In this document: piece by piece, positions 17,127 to 25,138 of the stretch
How positions within the stretch are numbered: the stretch's first letter is position 1
Layout: each line of letters starts with the position of its first letter
Source: a bacterium UBP17_UBA6191
Lineage (GTDB): Bacteria > Muiribacteriota > UBA6191
Length of the DNA: 48,329 bases
Assembly (NCBI GenBank): GCA_002422125.1
Contig: DITF01000082.1
Location: 1 to 48,329, forward strand
Direction: 5' to 3'
Position numbers and translations under genes: made by a program
The notes under the pieces: model-generated
Told to the model about the DNA's origin: nothing
The model's database searches: none
Seen by the model: the letters and a program-made list of their open reading frames with translations, nothing else

Positions 17127-18062
17127 CTACATAATAGCAGATCCCACCCAGGGCATGGCCAGATTTACAAATCTCATGCTCCATTCCTCATACATTCGTG
17201 CCATGGATTCTGGGCCTACGAACAAAACAATTAAGGCCGCTAAAATCAGGTAAGGACCATAAGCAATCATGGTAAATCCCTTATGCTTGTCAACCAGTTT
17301 GGCTTTAATTAAAAATCCCAACCCAAACAGTGAGCCCGCGATTGAAGACAGAGCCAGGGTAAACATAGCACCTTGAACCCCCATAATAGAGCCGATCATG
17401 GCAATCAGCTTGATATCTCCGCCACCCATGGCATCACGGCCTAACCAGCGCGAGCATAACCAGGCAATCACAAATAGAAGTCCGGCTGAAAACAGGATGC
17501 CCAGTCCGCAGCTTTTTAGATTCCATATCTTATCAAACCCCTGTAAAAATACAGGGACGGAATCCCGATCCATTTGTTTCACCACTTCGCCAATAAGGGC
17601 TAGACCAACACCTAGTCCAATACCGGAGAAGTTTAGTTCATCTGGAATGATAAAGTAGCGAAAATCGATGATGGTAATAATGTAAAAAAGAAACCATAAG
17701 GCTAGAAATACAAAAAACCAGGGCTGAAGTCCGAATTTACCCCAAAATAGCCAAGCCACGGCCATAAAAAGAATTTCTCCCATAAATAAGTAGAAAGCAG
17801 ATCGTTTAGGGCAAGGCCATAACATCGCAAATAGGCTGAAATGCTCAAGGATGGAGTGGGTTTTTCCGCAGCTTTCACAAGGATGGGCTCGATGGGCGCG
17901 AAATCTAGTGATTCCACTGTAGCAGGCACCAGGAGTAATCACCTCAGATAACATCAGTTGTTCTAACTGATTTTCCAAAAGTGCCATACGGGCATATCGT
18001 TCCGTGAGGCAATGGGCCAATACAGCTAGAAAGAGGGTGGTAAGCGCAATGATGATTTCCAT
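17127..18062 (-). CDS. Type IV prepilin peptidase (A24 family), PilD-like
   Basis: This 311-residue polytopic inner-membrane aspartic protease would cleave and possibly N-methylate type IV prepilins or type II secretion pseudopilins. Both catalytic aspartates are present: Asp133 in 'IIDFRYFIIPDE' and Asp216 in 'GGGDIKL'. The N-terminal part is unusual. The normal 'NVVIYRLP' is not recognisable. In place of two CxxC pairs it has one CxxC (Cys62, Cys65) and a lone Cys84. No pilin gene is nearby. The start codon is 7 bases from the perfect parS, and no ribosome-binding sequence is visible there. Confidence 0.88.
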   Translation of the reverse strand: MEIIIALTTLFLAVLAHCLTERYARMALLENQLEQLMLSEVITPGACYSGITRFRAHRAHPCESCGKTHSILEHFSLFAMLWPCPKRSAFYLFMGEILFMAVAWLFWGKFGLQPWFFVFLALWFLFYIITIIDFRYFIIPDELNFSGIGLGVGLALIGEVVKQMDRDSVPVFLQGFDKIWNLKSCGLGILFSAGLLFVIAWLCSRWLGRDAMGGGDIKLIAMIGSIMGVQGAMFTLALSSIAGSLFGLGFLIKAKLVDKHKGFTMIAYGPYLILAALIVLFVGPESMARMYEEWSMRFVNLAMPWVGSAIM

Positions 18063-18068
18063 AAGTAT

Positions 18069-18084
18069 TGTTTCACGTGAAACA
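18069..18084. promoter_or_regulatory. parS centromere-like site (perfect)
   Basis: TGTTTCACGTGAAACA matches the consensus at all 16 positions. It fills most of the 24-base gap between the lipoprotein gene (stop at 18087-18089) and the prepilin peptidase start at 18062. It is about 8 kb from the DnaA boxes, within the normal range for origin-proximal parS. Bound ParB could interfere with transcription into the prepilin peptidase-mnmG genes, but that is only inference. Confidence 0.97.
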
Positions 18085-18086
18085 TA

Positions 18087-18824
18087 TCACAGATTAGAGG
18101 ATCGGCGTAACACTCCGCCAAAAAATCGTACTGCGATGGGATTTCCTTCTAAATTGAGGGCTGAGGACTGACTTAGTTCAAAGCCGATGGGGGTTTCAAT
18201 GGCACCAGGAATTAGGACATTTACAATTACGGATAGCAGTGTGCCGCGATAAATTCTTCGCGGTTGCACTTCTTGAGTCAGGCTGTGCCCAATCATGTAA
18301 TATCCGCAGAAGTTGGTACAATCAGGAAAGTTTGTGAGAAAGTTCTCATCATTGCGACCGACAAGAATCGCAAACTGTGGGTCAAGATAAGCCCGAAGCC
18401 GTACCGATTCAGTGCCTTCAATCAAGGAAATATTATTGCTGGAACTATCTACCACCCTAAGAATATTACGGTTGTATCTGAGCAGTAGAGGCAGGTCATA
18501 AATTTGATTGGCGCCCGTATCCAGATCCTTTATACGAATGTCGAGCTGAAATACATTGGCACCTAAGGATACCGAGGATAAGGCCAGATATATGGCATCT
18601 GAAGGCAGCTCCGATTCCTGCAACTCCGTACCCATACCAACATTTTGTGGAAAAGCAGAGTCGCGAAAATTAAAGGAAAATGTGGCTGGAGTAGATTGGT
18701 CCTGGGAGTTTGTACCAGAACTTTTTTCATCAAAGATAGAGCCATTGGAGGCAGCACACCCAAAAAGACCAAGGCCACAAAGGATTAAAAGTAGGATGAG
18801 ACTACTGTAATGCTTCATTACCAT
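18087..18824 (-). CDS. Lipoprotein with a cohesin-like domain
   Basis: A 245-residue lipoprotein with lipobox LFGC (Cys23). A Ser/Thr/Gln-rich linker runs to about residue 75, and one beta-rich domain (about 76-245) follows the layout of cohesin modules. Strands 'NVFQLDIRIKDL' and 'DLPLLLRYNRNILRVVDSS' match the cohesin pattern 'V-x-V ... L-x-Y-(D/N)-x-x-x-L-x-V-V'. 'RGTLLSVIVNVLIPG' with 'IGFELSQSSALNLEGNPIAVRFFGGVL' matches the final 'G-x-L-x-x-I-x-F-x-V ... G-x-V' strands. Cohesins bind dockerins, and the gene directly upstream, overlapping by 23 bases, ends in a dockerin-like module. I infer that it anchors that protease to the membrane. The ATG at 18816-18818 may be the real start, since AAAGG is better spaced for it. 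Confidence 0.72.
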   Translation of the reverse strand: MVMKHYSSLILLLILCGLGLFGCAASNGSIFDEKSSGTNSQDQSTPATFSFNFRDSAFPQNVGMGTELQESELPSDAIYLALSSVSLGANVFQLDIRIKDLDTGANQIYDLPLLLRYNRNILRVVDSSSNNISLIEGTESVRLRAYLDPQFAILVGRNDENFLTNFPDCTNFCGYYMIGHSLTQEVQPRRIYRGTLLSVIVNVLIPGAIETPIGFELSQSSALNLEGNPIAVRFFGGVLRRSSNL

Positions 18825-21800
18825 AAGCCTTTAACATAAGTTGCATGTCCTGTTCATTCACAATTCCATCAGCATTAAAATCTAAAAGGCAGTTGTCTTT
18901 TTTGGATACAGTACATAAACCCTGCCGAATATGTCGAGCCATAATGGCAATATCAAATGGATCAATTCGATTGGTTTGTGGAAAAATAAAGTCAGCGACA
19001 ACCTTGCTGGCATCAAGATTAACCATGCGAATGGTGATAGGCTGGGTAGGTTGCATACGAATAGAATCAATTTCAACGCGGATGTCAGCGGTGACGCTGA
19101 TTAGGGAAGGAATGGAGCGGATAATCTGAGTCCAGGAGCCATCGGCATTAGAGGTGATAGCTCCCTGTAAAACCCCAATGGTAGTAAAAATGGAAACAAT
19201 GGAAGTATCAGGTAGAAAAAGAGGCTCATTGGCCACGGTGCGAGGATAGATAGTTATTTTGGCTACATTCTTACCATTGGCATATATGACAGGAGTGTCT
19301 ACAAATATCAGAGTCTTATCTGGATCCGCTGAACCCGTTTTTGTAAATTCCAGTTCCTTGGTGATTAAAGATAACCGATTATCTACAAACAGGGTAATAA
19401 AAGCACGGGTAGAAAAGTTTGTGCTGCGAATGGACAATTCATAGGTACCATCAAGGTTATTAAAAAAGGATACCTGTTGTGAACCTTCTGGGCGCAAGAA
19501 CTGAGTAACCCCGTCTGGCTGAAGGGCTTTTCGTAAAAACTCTCCACTACTGATACTGGCTTTGATTCTGGTGGCATCAAGATTTGGCCCCATCCTACTA
19601 CCATCAGGAAAGGTGGGGATCACCGTGATTCTTGTGGTTGATATGCCATCTGCAGGTAATACATCGCTATCCAGATTTACCTCTAAGCGGTTTTCGTTAA
19701 TATCCAGAATTTCTACCCTTGCTGGTTTGCCAATGTCTTGAAATCCCGAAGAATTAATGCGGCCAGAAATTGTGACAGGGCAGCTTGTAGTTACAAATCC
19801 AGTGACGCGACTCCTTAACACTGTTGTAAGTCGAATGGAGTTGGCCACACTGATTGGGGAGGGATTAATGCTTAGATTGGTGGGTGAGGTCTCCTGATTA
19901 TTGGCATTTCTTAACGAGGCTAGAGTGTCGTGACAACCATCAGAACTGCCTAAGGACAAAAAGGCTAATCCACTAATGTCAGCATTAACTCGGGTATTGT
20001 CACTGAATCTGGGAATCAGCTCGACTTCAATTTCTTCTCCACTATTCATTGCCAAATAGCGTTTACTGGCCACAATTTCGGTCAGGGCGGGGCTGGAAGT
20101 ATCAAATTTTAGAACTTCTTGTTGGGTTAGTGGAATATCTACAATTGAAACTCTCATGTTAAAGCTACCAACACCAGGTTGGGCCGGTATAAAAGAACGA
20201 TAAAACGGATTACCCAAATATGTAATGGAGTCGCTTTTTCGAGGCGATGGAAAGGGATCAATTAAGCCATCGTTCATGATGATAAATGGTCCGGTAGTAC
20301 CGGCTCCAAACAGGGGCAAACCAGTGCTGCCTGTCAGAATTACATTAAAGTCAGAAGGCTGAAAGATAAAAGGTATAGGGGTCTGATCAGCAAAGGCTGG
20401 AAAAATCCTAACCTCAGCCACAGCAGTCGCTATCCCAGGAAAAGTTATGTGTACAGTACCTTGAGACAAAAGAAAAGACGAGCCTGTGGGTGATATGGAT
20501 TGGAAATTAATGGCTGGCTGTAGAGCTAAGGCAACCCCATCCAGATTGATCTGAATCTCGGCATTATCCTCTCCCGCAAATTGTACCGTGGTCTGATAGA
20601 GTTTTCCGATGGAATCAGTGATTTCAGCAATGGGGCTAGTGACTACGGGGCTGTTTTGGGAGCTTATGGAAGTCACAAAGGATGTATCGGGGGTTACTGT
20701 GATTGGGGCAAGGACTCTTTGATCGTTGGGGAATCTGGGTTCGATTTTAAAGGTTCCAGGAGCAGAATAGGCCTTGTTGGCATCTCCAAAGACTTGCCTT
20801 CCGCTGTTTTTAATGCCAAACACAATGTCTGGAACAAATGTAACCAGGCTTCTGTCACTATTGGCCTTACTGATAAACAGTAGGGAACTGACAAAAATTT
20901 GGGTTGTACCAGTTTCACTATCCAGACTGACATTAAGTCGAGTGAGACAGCTATCGGGAGCCCCTGTTCTTAAAGGGGCATATATTTCAAAGGCATAATA
21001 GGGAGTGCTGCTTTGAATATAGGTTGGCTGAATGGAAGTGATGGCAGTAGTGCGGGAAAAACTGGGTTGGGCAATTGTTTGACATAGGGTGGCACGACTA
21101 GACAGATTGTTTTGTGAATAGTCAGCCGTATTGGCAGGTACCATAGTCATGGTGAGCCGTTCGGATAAATCGGTATCGACAACCTGATTGCTGTTGTTTC
21201 TGGCAATCAGTTTGCCTCTAGTCCAGGAAAGGTTTAAATCCTCCCCGGCATTTTTTCCATTTGGATAGAGAAACAATTGATCAACCTCAAGGCTGGAACC
21301 GCTCAGATTTACATTGGAATTGCCCTGGTTAGTTACAAAGTTGACAGTTTGTCTTCCATTGACGGGAAGAAAAAAGGCTACGGCCGTATCGGAACCACTG
21401 GTAGGCTCTAAGGCTGATTCGGCCTGATTGTGCCAGAATTCCAAGGGAAATGTCCTGACTCTATTTAAAAAACTTTGTCTTAGGGTGTCAGGCACGGCAT
21501 TTAGAAAGACAAAGTCACTTTGTAGTTGCACCTGACGATTAGGATAGTTTGGGGCAGCAATTGGAAATGGTTCAATAAAGGCTTCATAGTTGCCTCTAGG
21601 AACTCCTAAGACCTCATATCTTCCGTCAAAATTGATTCCCGATCCGGTGATTCCCGAAATGGAGGAATACATTTTTGAGCGATCCTCAACATCCCAAATT
21701 AAGACATGGGCCCCGTTAATCACTTCTCCGGCAATGGCCCCGGACTGAATTTGCCCACTAACAAAACCATTAAAATTCCCACTACCACTAGGATAGGTAA

Positions 21801-22437
21801 AACTTAAGAGAGAAATATCGTCTGGAGCTAGAGTAAGTTGGTCATTGGAGTAAAATGGAAACATGGTGCTTTCAGAAATTTGGGCATTTTTGAGCACAAA
21901 AGCGCGAATGGGTGAGTGATCAAAGCCTAAAAGATGGCCAAATTCATGGGTAGCTACCCCTGATAAAAGAATGCGGTTGGCCAAAGGATCAGAATTAGCC
22001 ACGGTATTCACAAACACAAAATCCTGTTTGTTAAACATAATATCGGCATCCACAATTTCCCCGTTATCGTTTCGGGCCGTAGTAAAAGTGATTGCAATTA
22101 CACCAGGATTAAAATTGCTGCCACTACCAAAACTAATATGATTCATCATGTCAGGAGGGGAACCACCAAGGGCAGTAGGTGAGGATGCCGTTGTTAATAC
22201 GGTAAAGCTTACCGAGGCATCGGCTACACTTTGCCATTGGTTAGCGGCAATCTGAATTTCTGACATGACCTCAGCATTGGATAAAGAGCTTGCGGTAGAA
22301 GCATTTACATGCACGGTAATGGCACTATTGGGCCAGCGCATGCGTTCAAACGAACCAGTTGCAGTTCGGACAAAAAAGGGAATACCTGCTTGCAGAACAG
22401 AAACCTGAACCAGCAGAAGTACCCAAAAGTAGCGCAT
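18802..22437 (-). CDS. Secreted matrixin-type zinc metalloprotease with Ig-like domains and C-terminal dockerin-like module
   Basis: A 1211-residue exported protein with a signal peptide at about residues 1-17. The metzincin zinc motif HEFGHLLGFDH holds His164, Glu165, His168 and His174. A Met-turn follows at 'ESTMFPF' (Met192). Next comes a carboxypeptidase-regulatory-like beta domain (about 222-300), then a long run of beta-sandwich regions. The last two (about 900-1130) look like bacterial Ig/invasin-type domains ('LPADGISTTRITV', 'IYANGKNVAKITI'). The C-terminus has a textbook dockerin calcium loop: Asp1186, Asn1188, Asp1190, Gly1191, Asn1194 and Asp1197. Before it is a degenerate first repeat with 'RIDPFDIAIMARHI'. 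The likely substrate is extracellular protein. It is translationally coupled to the cohesin-like lipoprotein downstream. Confidence 0.88.
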   Translation of the reverse strand: MRYFWVLLLVQVSVLQAGIPFFVRTATGSFERMRWPNSAITVHVNASTASSLSNAEVMSEIQIAANQWQSVADASVSFTVLTTASSPTALGGSPPDMMNHISFGSGSNFNPGVIAITFTTARNDNGEIVDADIMFNKQDFVFVNTVANSDPLANRILLSGVATHEFGHLLGFDHSPIRAFVLKNAQISESTMFPFYSNDQLTLAPDDISLLSFTYPSGSGNFNGFVSGQIQSGAIAGEVINGAHVLIWDVEDRSKMYSSISGITGSGINFDGRYEVLGVPRGNYEAFIEPFPIAAPNYPNRQVQLQSDFVFLNAVPDTLRQSFLNRVRTFPLEFWHNQAESALEPTSGSDTAVAFFLPVNGRQTVNFVTNQGNSNVNLSGSSLEVDQLFLYPNGKNAGEDLNLSWTRGKLIARNNSNQVVDTDLSERLTMTMVPANTADYSQNNLSSRATLCQTIAQPSFSRTTAITSIQPTYIQSSTPYYAFEIYAPLRTGAPDSCLTRLNVSLDSETGTTQIFVSSLLFISKANSDRSLVTFVPDIVFGIKNSGRQVFGDANKAYSAPGTFKIEPRFPNDQRVLAPITVTPDTSFVTSISSQNSPVVTSPIAEITDSIGKLYQTTVQFAGEDNAEIQINLDGVALALQPAINFQSISPTGSSFLLSQGTVHITFPGIATAVAEVRIFPAFADQTPIPFIFQPSDFNVILTGSTGLPLFGAGTTGPFIIMNDGLIDPFPSPRKSDSITYLGNPFYRSFIPAQPGVGSFNMRVSIVDIPLTQQEVLKFDTSSPALTEIVASKRYLAMNSGEEIEVELIPRFSDNTRVNADISGLAFLSLGSSDGCHDTLASLRNANNQETSPTNLSINPSPISVANSIRLTTVLRSRVTGFVTTSCPVTISGRINSSGFQDIGKPARVEILDINENRLEVNLDSDVLPADGISTTRITVIPTFPDGSRMGPNLDATRIKASISSGEFLRKALQPDGVTQFLRPEGSQQVSFFNNLDGTYELSIRSTNFSTRAFITLFVDNRLSLITKELEFTKTGSADPDKTLIFVDTPVIYANGKNVAKITIYPRTVANEPLFLPDTSIVSIFTTIGVLQGAITSNADGSWTQIIRSIPSLISVTADIRVEIDSIRMQPTQPITIRMVNLDASKVVADFIFPQTNRIDPFDIAIMARHIRQGLCTVSKKDNCLLDFNADGIVNEQDMQLMLKAYGNEALQ

Positions 22438-22439
22438 TA

Positions 22440-23009
22440 CTATTTTATCTCCTGTAAGAACTGCCTTAGGTCGCTAACACTGCGGCTGCGTTTAAACTGG
22501 TTCAACTTCTGAAATTTTTCCGTAGAGCCTCGAAGTCTCATCATACTAAATTGTAAATTGGATTCTGAGGTTACTTCGGAAGGCTCCATTGTACCGGATA
22601 CCAACCATTCCCCACTCCCAGACTGGATCAAACTTAAGCTTCCCAGTGAATACCCAAGAACCTGAAAAGATTTTTCCCCTTGCCACAGAAATAAAACCTC
22701 TTGATCGCCTTCTTGATAGTTTTTGACTCCAGATACGACGGTAGTGTAGCCATCCAGACTGCCTCCAGGTTGTTCTACTTCTATAGTTTGCGAACCGGAG
22801 TGTAAAAGATCTTCCTCGACCAAAAATGTATAAATTGTCCAAAGGTGAGAATTTCTCCATTCTACCCGTTTGGAAACGGGGTGAGCCCTAACAACTCGAT
22901 GCGATTTTTGGGCCAAAGTTGTCAAATCCATTTGCGCCAGAGTTGTGGCGAAAGTCCCTTGGGATAGGACAAGAAACCATAAAATGGAAACTACTTTGAT
23001 AAAACGCAT
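22440..23009 (-). CDS. Small secreted protein paired with the matrixin
   Basis: A 189-residue exported protein with signal peptide MRFIKVVSILWFLVLSQGTFA. The mature region begins 'LAQMDLTTLAQKSHRVVRAHPVSKRVEW' and has beta strands 'IYTFLVEEDLL', 'IEVEQPGGSL', 'QEVLFLWQG' and 'FQVLGYSLG'. From memory of the family, this pattern (a defect-in-transport-like beta barrel with a conserved G-G and 'GxxVLLFL' segment) is frequent next to secreted matrixins in myxobacteria and relatives. I know of no experimentally defined function. It is the first gene of the three-gene operon, ending 2 bases before the protease start. A chaperone, inhibitor or prodomain-like role is possible but unproven. Confidence 0.7.
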   Translation of the reverse strand: MRFIKVVSILWFLVLSQGTFATTLAQMDLTTLAQKSHRVVRAHPVSKRVEWRNSHLWTIYTFLVEEDLLHSGSQTIEVEQPGGSLDGYTTVVSGVKNYQEGDQEVLFLWQGEKSFQVLGYSLGSLSLIQSGSGEWLVSGTMEPSEVTSESNLQFSMMRLRGSTEKFQKLNQFKRSRSVSDLRQFLQEIK

Positions 23010-23085
23010 AAAATTCCTATCGGCTTTCTGAACAAATACTTATCTGTCTGGCAAGAAATTGGTATTTCGTTCCGATGAAAAGGGC

Positions 23086-24174
23086 ATGGATTTTTATCAA
23101 TTGAGTACGCGATTTACCCTAGTGATGTTGCTTATTGTATCTCTTATCCTGTTTGTGGGCTGTAATTCGGGGGATCCGTACACAAGTCCCATCCCTCAGG
23201 GCTTGTCAGTAGTTAAGATTACGCCCCAGGAAAATGCCCAAAATGTGGACATCAGAAGCAGTATTGAAGTTATTTTTGAAAATGCCGTAGACGCTAAATC
23301 TTTGAATGATAAGAACTTTATCATTAGTGATCGTAGAAATGGCAATGTGGTTCCGGGAAAAATTGTGTGGCAACCGGAATCCAAAAAGGCGGTTTACACT
23401 CCTTTGCAACCTCTGGCACAGGGTAGAGACTATGAAGTTGCCATCAATCAAATCAAGGGGGCCCAAGGGGAGTTTGTACCACCGCATGTGTTTCGCTTTC
23501 GCACAGCATTGCCATTTGAAGTGGTTAAAATCAATCCCTTACCGGATTCAAAAGGTATCCCAGTGTCAGGAGCATTAAAGCAGGAAATCCTGATTCAGTT
23601 TTCTGATTCCTTAATTAATGATTTAATCCCCTCCAGGTTTTATGCCTTTGAGGAATCCATTGGTGAGCAGTTTTCTACCACCTTGGATGCCCAAATTACC
23701 TACAATGAGACTTTAAAGGCCTTAAGCTTAAAACCGCGTTTGGGCCGTTTAAAATACTCGACTCGTTATCATGTAGTTTTAAAGGATGTTCAATCGGTTA
23801 ACTCTGGTCGCATTGATGAAGTCAGGTATTCGTTTGAGACGGAAATGGCAAGGGTTCGCAGTGTGGATCCAGGTTCACAAAGCCTGACAAATTTAACCAC
23901 AGTTCCCATTAGCATTTTATTTTCCCTTCCCGTGGACAGAAACAGTTTGCAGGGCAATCTGAAGTTACGACGCTTTTACGGGTTTCAGCAGGAATATATC
24001 TGGCCCGAATCCCCTGTTTATCTTGAAGAAGGGGAAGGCACAAGAGTGACATATTCCACGGCATCTTCGCCTTTATTAAGTGGAACCAGATATGAACTAT
24101 TTATCGATGGGGTCCGTTCTGTAAATGGGGAAAGATTTGAGGAATTTAAAAGTTGGTTTGAAACCAGAAACTGA
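23086..24174 (+). CDS. Lipoprotein with three Ig-like (Big_5-type) repeats
   Basis: The mature protein has three repeats of about 100 residues. Each opens with a 'V-x-x-(I/V)-x-P-x-x-x-x-x-x-(V/I)' segment and closes with 'F-x-(T/F)-x': 'VVKITPQENAQNVD...FRFRTA', 'EVVKINPLPDSKGI...FETE', and 'VRSVDPGSQSLTN...WFETRN'. This is the SbsA/Big_5 Ig-like pattern seen in surface proteins. A lipobox (LFVGC) follows one hydrophobic helix. I prefer the ATG at 23086 over the in-frame TTG at 23059. The ATG gives a conventional lipoprotein signal, although AAAAGGG is closer to it than usual. It is divergent from the matrixin operon with a gap of only 49-76 bases. A surface adhesion or scaffold role is inferred. 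Confidence 0.8.
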   Translation: MDFYQLSTRFTLVMLLIVSLILFVGCNSGDPYTSPIPQGLSVVKITPQENAQNVDIRSSIEVIFENAVDAKSLNDKNFIISDRRNGNVVPGKIVWQPESKKAVYTPLQPLAQGRDYEVAINQIKGAQGEFVPPHVFRFRTALPFEVVKINPLPDSKGIPVSGALKQEILIQFSDSLINDLIPSRFYAFEESIGEQFSTTLDAQITYNETLKALSLKPRLGRLKYSTRYHVVLKDVQSVNSGRIDEVRYSFETEMARVRSVDPGSQSLTNLTTVPISILFSLPVDRNSLQGNLKLRRFYGFQQEYIWPESPVYLEEGEGTRVTYSTASSPLLSGTRYELFIDGVRSVNGERFEEFKSWFETRN

Positions 24175-25138
24175 GTCAAAAGCAATTTTATTGCTTAACT
24201 GGTATCGCAAAAACAAAAGGCAATTGCCTTGGAGAGATCAAGATAACGCCTATCTTACATTGGTCTCTGAGATTATGCTTCAGCAAACCAGGGTAGAAGC
24301 AGTGAAACCAATTTTTTCCCGATTTGTTAAGAGGTTTTCTGGATTCGAGAGTTTGGCAATGGCCCAGGAATCCGAAGTTCTTGCCTACTGGCAGGGGCTT
24401 GGCTATTACCGAAGGGCAAAAAATTTGCATCAATGCGCCAAAAAGATTGTAAACATGGCCAAGATACCAAGGACGAAAGACCAGTGGATTCAGTTGCCTG
24501 GAATTGGGGATTACACGGCTAGCGCTATAGCATCCTTGGCCTTTCATGAACCGGTTTTTGTGTTGGATGGAAATGTGATCCGCATTGCGACCAGAATCTT
24601 TGCCATAAAGGGAGATCCCACAAAACGACAAATTCGCCAAGTCATTCAAAATAAAGTTTCTGAGGAGTTGTTTTATCCAAATTTTTCAGCGGACTCGAAT
24701 CAGGCTATGATGGAACTTGGGGCCTTAATTTGTTTGCCCAAAAATCCCCTGTGTGGATCCTGCCCCTTGGAATCTGTCTGCGTGGCCAAGTTTAGTCAGA
24801 GGATAGCGGAATTTCCTGAAGTAAAATTAAGGTCCCAAAAGATAGAAATCAGTCTCAATCTGTATCTTTTCAGGGATGTAGATAATAGGCCAGTTTTAGG
24901 CAAGCCCTGGAGAGGTTATCAAAAAGACTATCTGTTTCCAGTCTGGATAGAGTCAGCACCGACACCAAAATATAACTATGCAGGTCATTTTCGACACGCC
25001 ATTACAAACTACAGCATTACGGCTCATGTATATTTTGAGGATGTATCTGTCATCAAACAATACCAAGAGCTTTTGGGACCAAAATCGACACTTCTGTTGA
25101 AGGCACTTCATAAGGCTGTGATATACTCCGCCCCATGA
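24125..25138 (+). CDS. mutY: A/G-specific adenine DNA glycosylase MutY
   Basis: A 337-residue DNA repair enzyme that removes adenine opposite 8-oxoguanine. It has the catalytic Glu49 in 'SEIMLQQT', the helix-hairpin-helix 'LPGIGDYTASAIAS' (residues 124-137) and the catalytic Asp148 in 'VLDGNV'. The four-cysteine iron-sulfur cluster is C203-x6-C210-x2-C213-x5-C219, exactly the MutY/EndoIII spacing. The C-terminal part (about 235-337) is a shortened NUDIX-like 8-oxoG recognition domain. The ATG at 24125 overlaps the end of the lipoprotein gene by 50 bases. No later in-frame ATG exists before the conserved domain, although TTG codons at 24137 and 24158 could serve. Confidence 0.95.
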   Translation: MGKDLRNLKVGLKPETESKAILLLNWYRKNKRQLPWRDQDNAYLTLVSEIMLQQTRVEAVKPIFSRFVKRFSGFESLAMAQESEVLAYWQGLGYYRRAKNLHQCAKKIVNMAKIPRTKDQWIQLPGIGDYTASAIASLAFHEPVFVLDGNVIRIATRIFAIKGDPTKRQIRQVIQNKVSEELFYPNFSADSNQAMMELGALICLPKNPLCGSCPLESVCVAKFSQRIAEFPEVKLRSQKIEISLNLYLFRDVDNRPVLGKPWRGYQKDYLFPVWIESAPTPKYNYAGHFRHAITNYSITAHVYFEDVSVIKQYQELLGPKSTLLLKALHKAVIYSAP

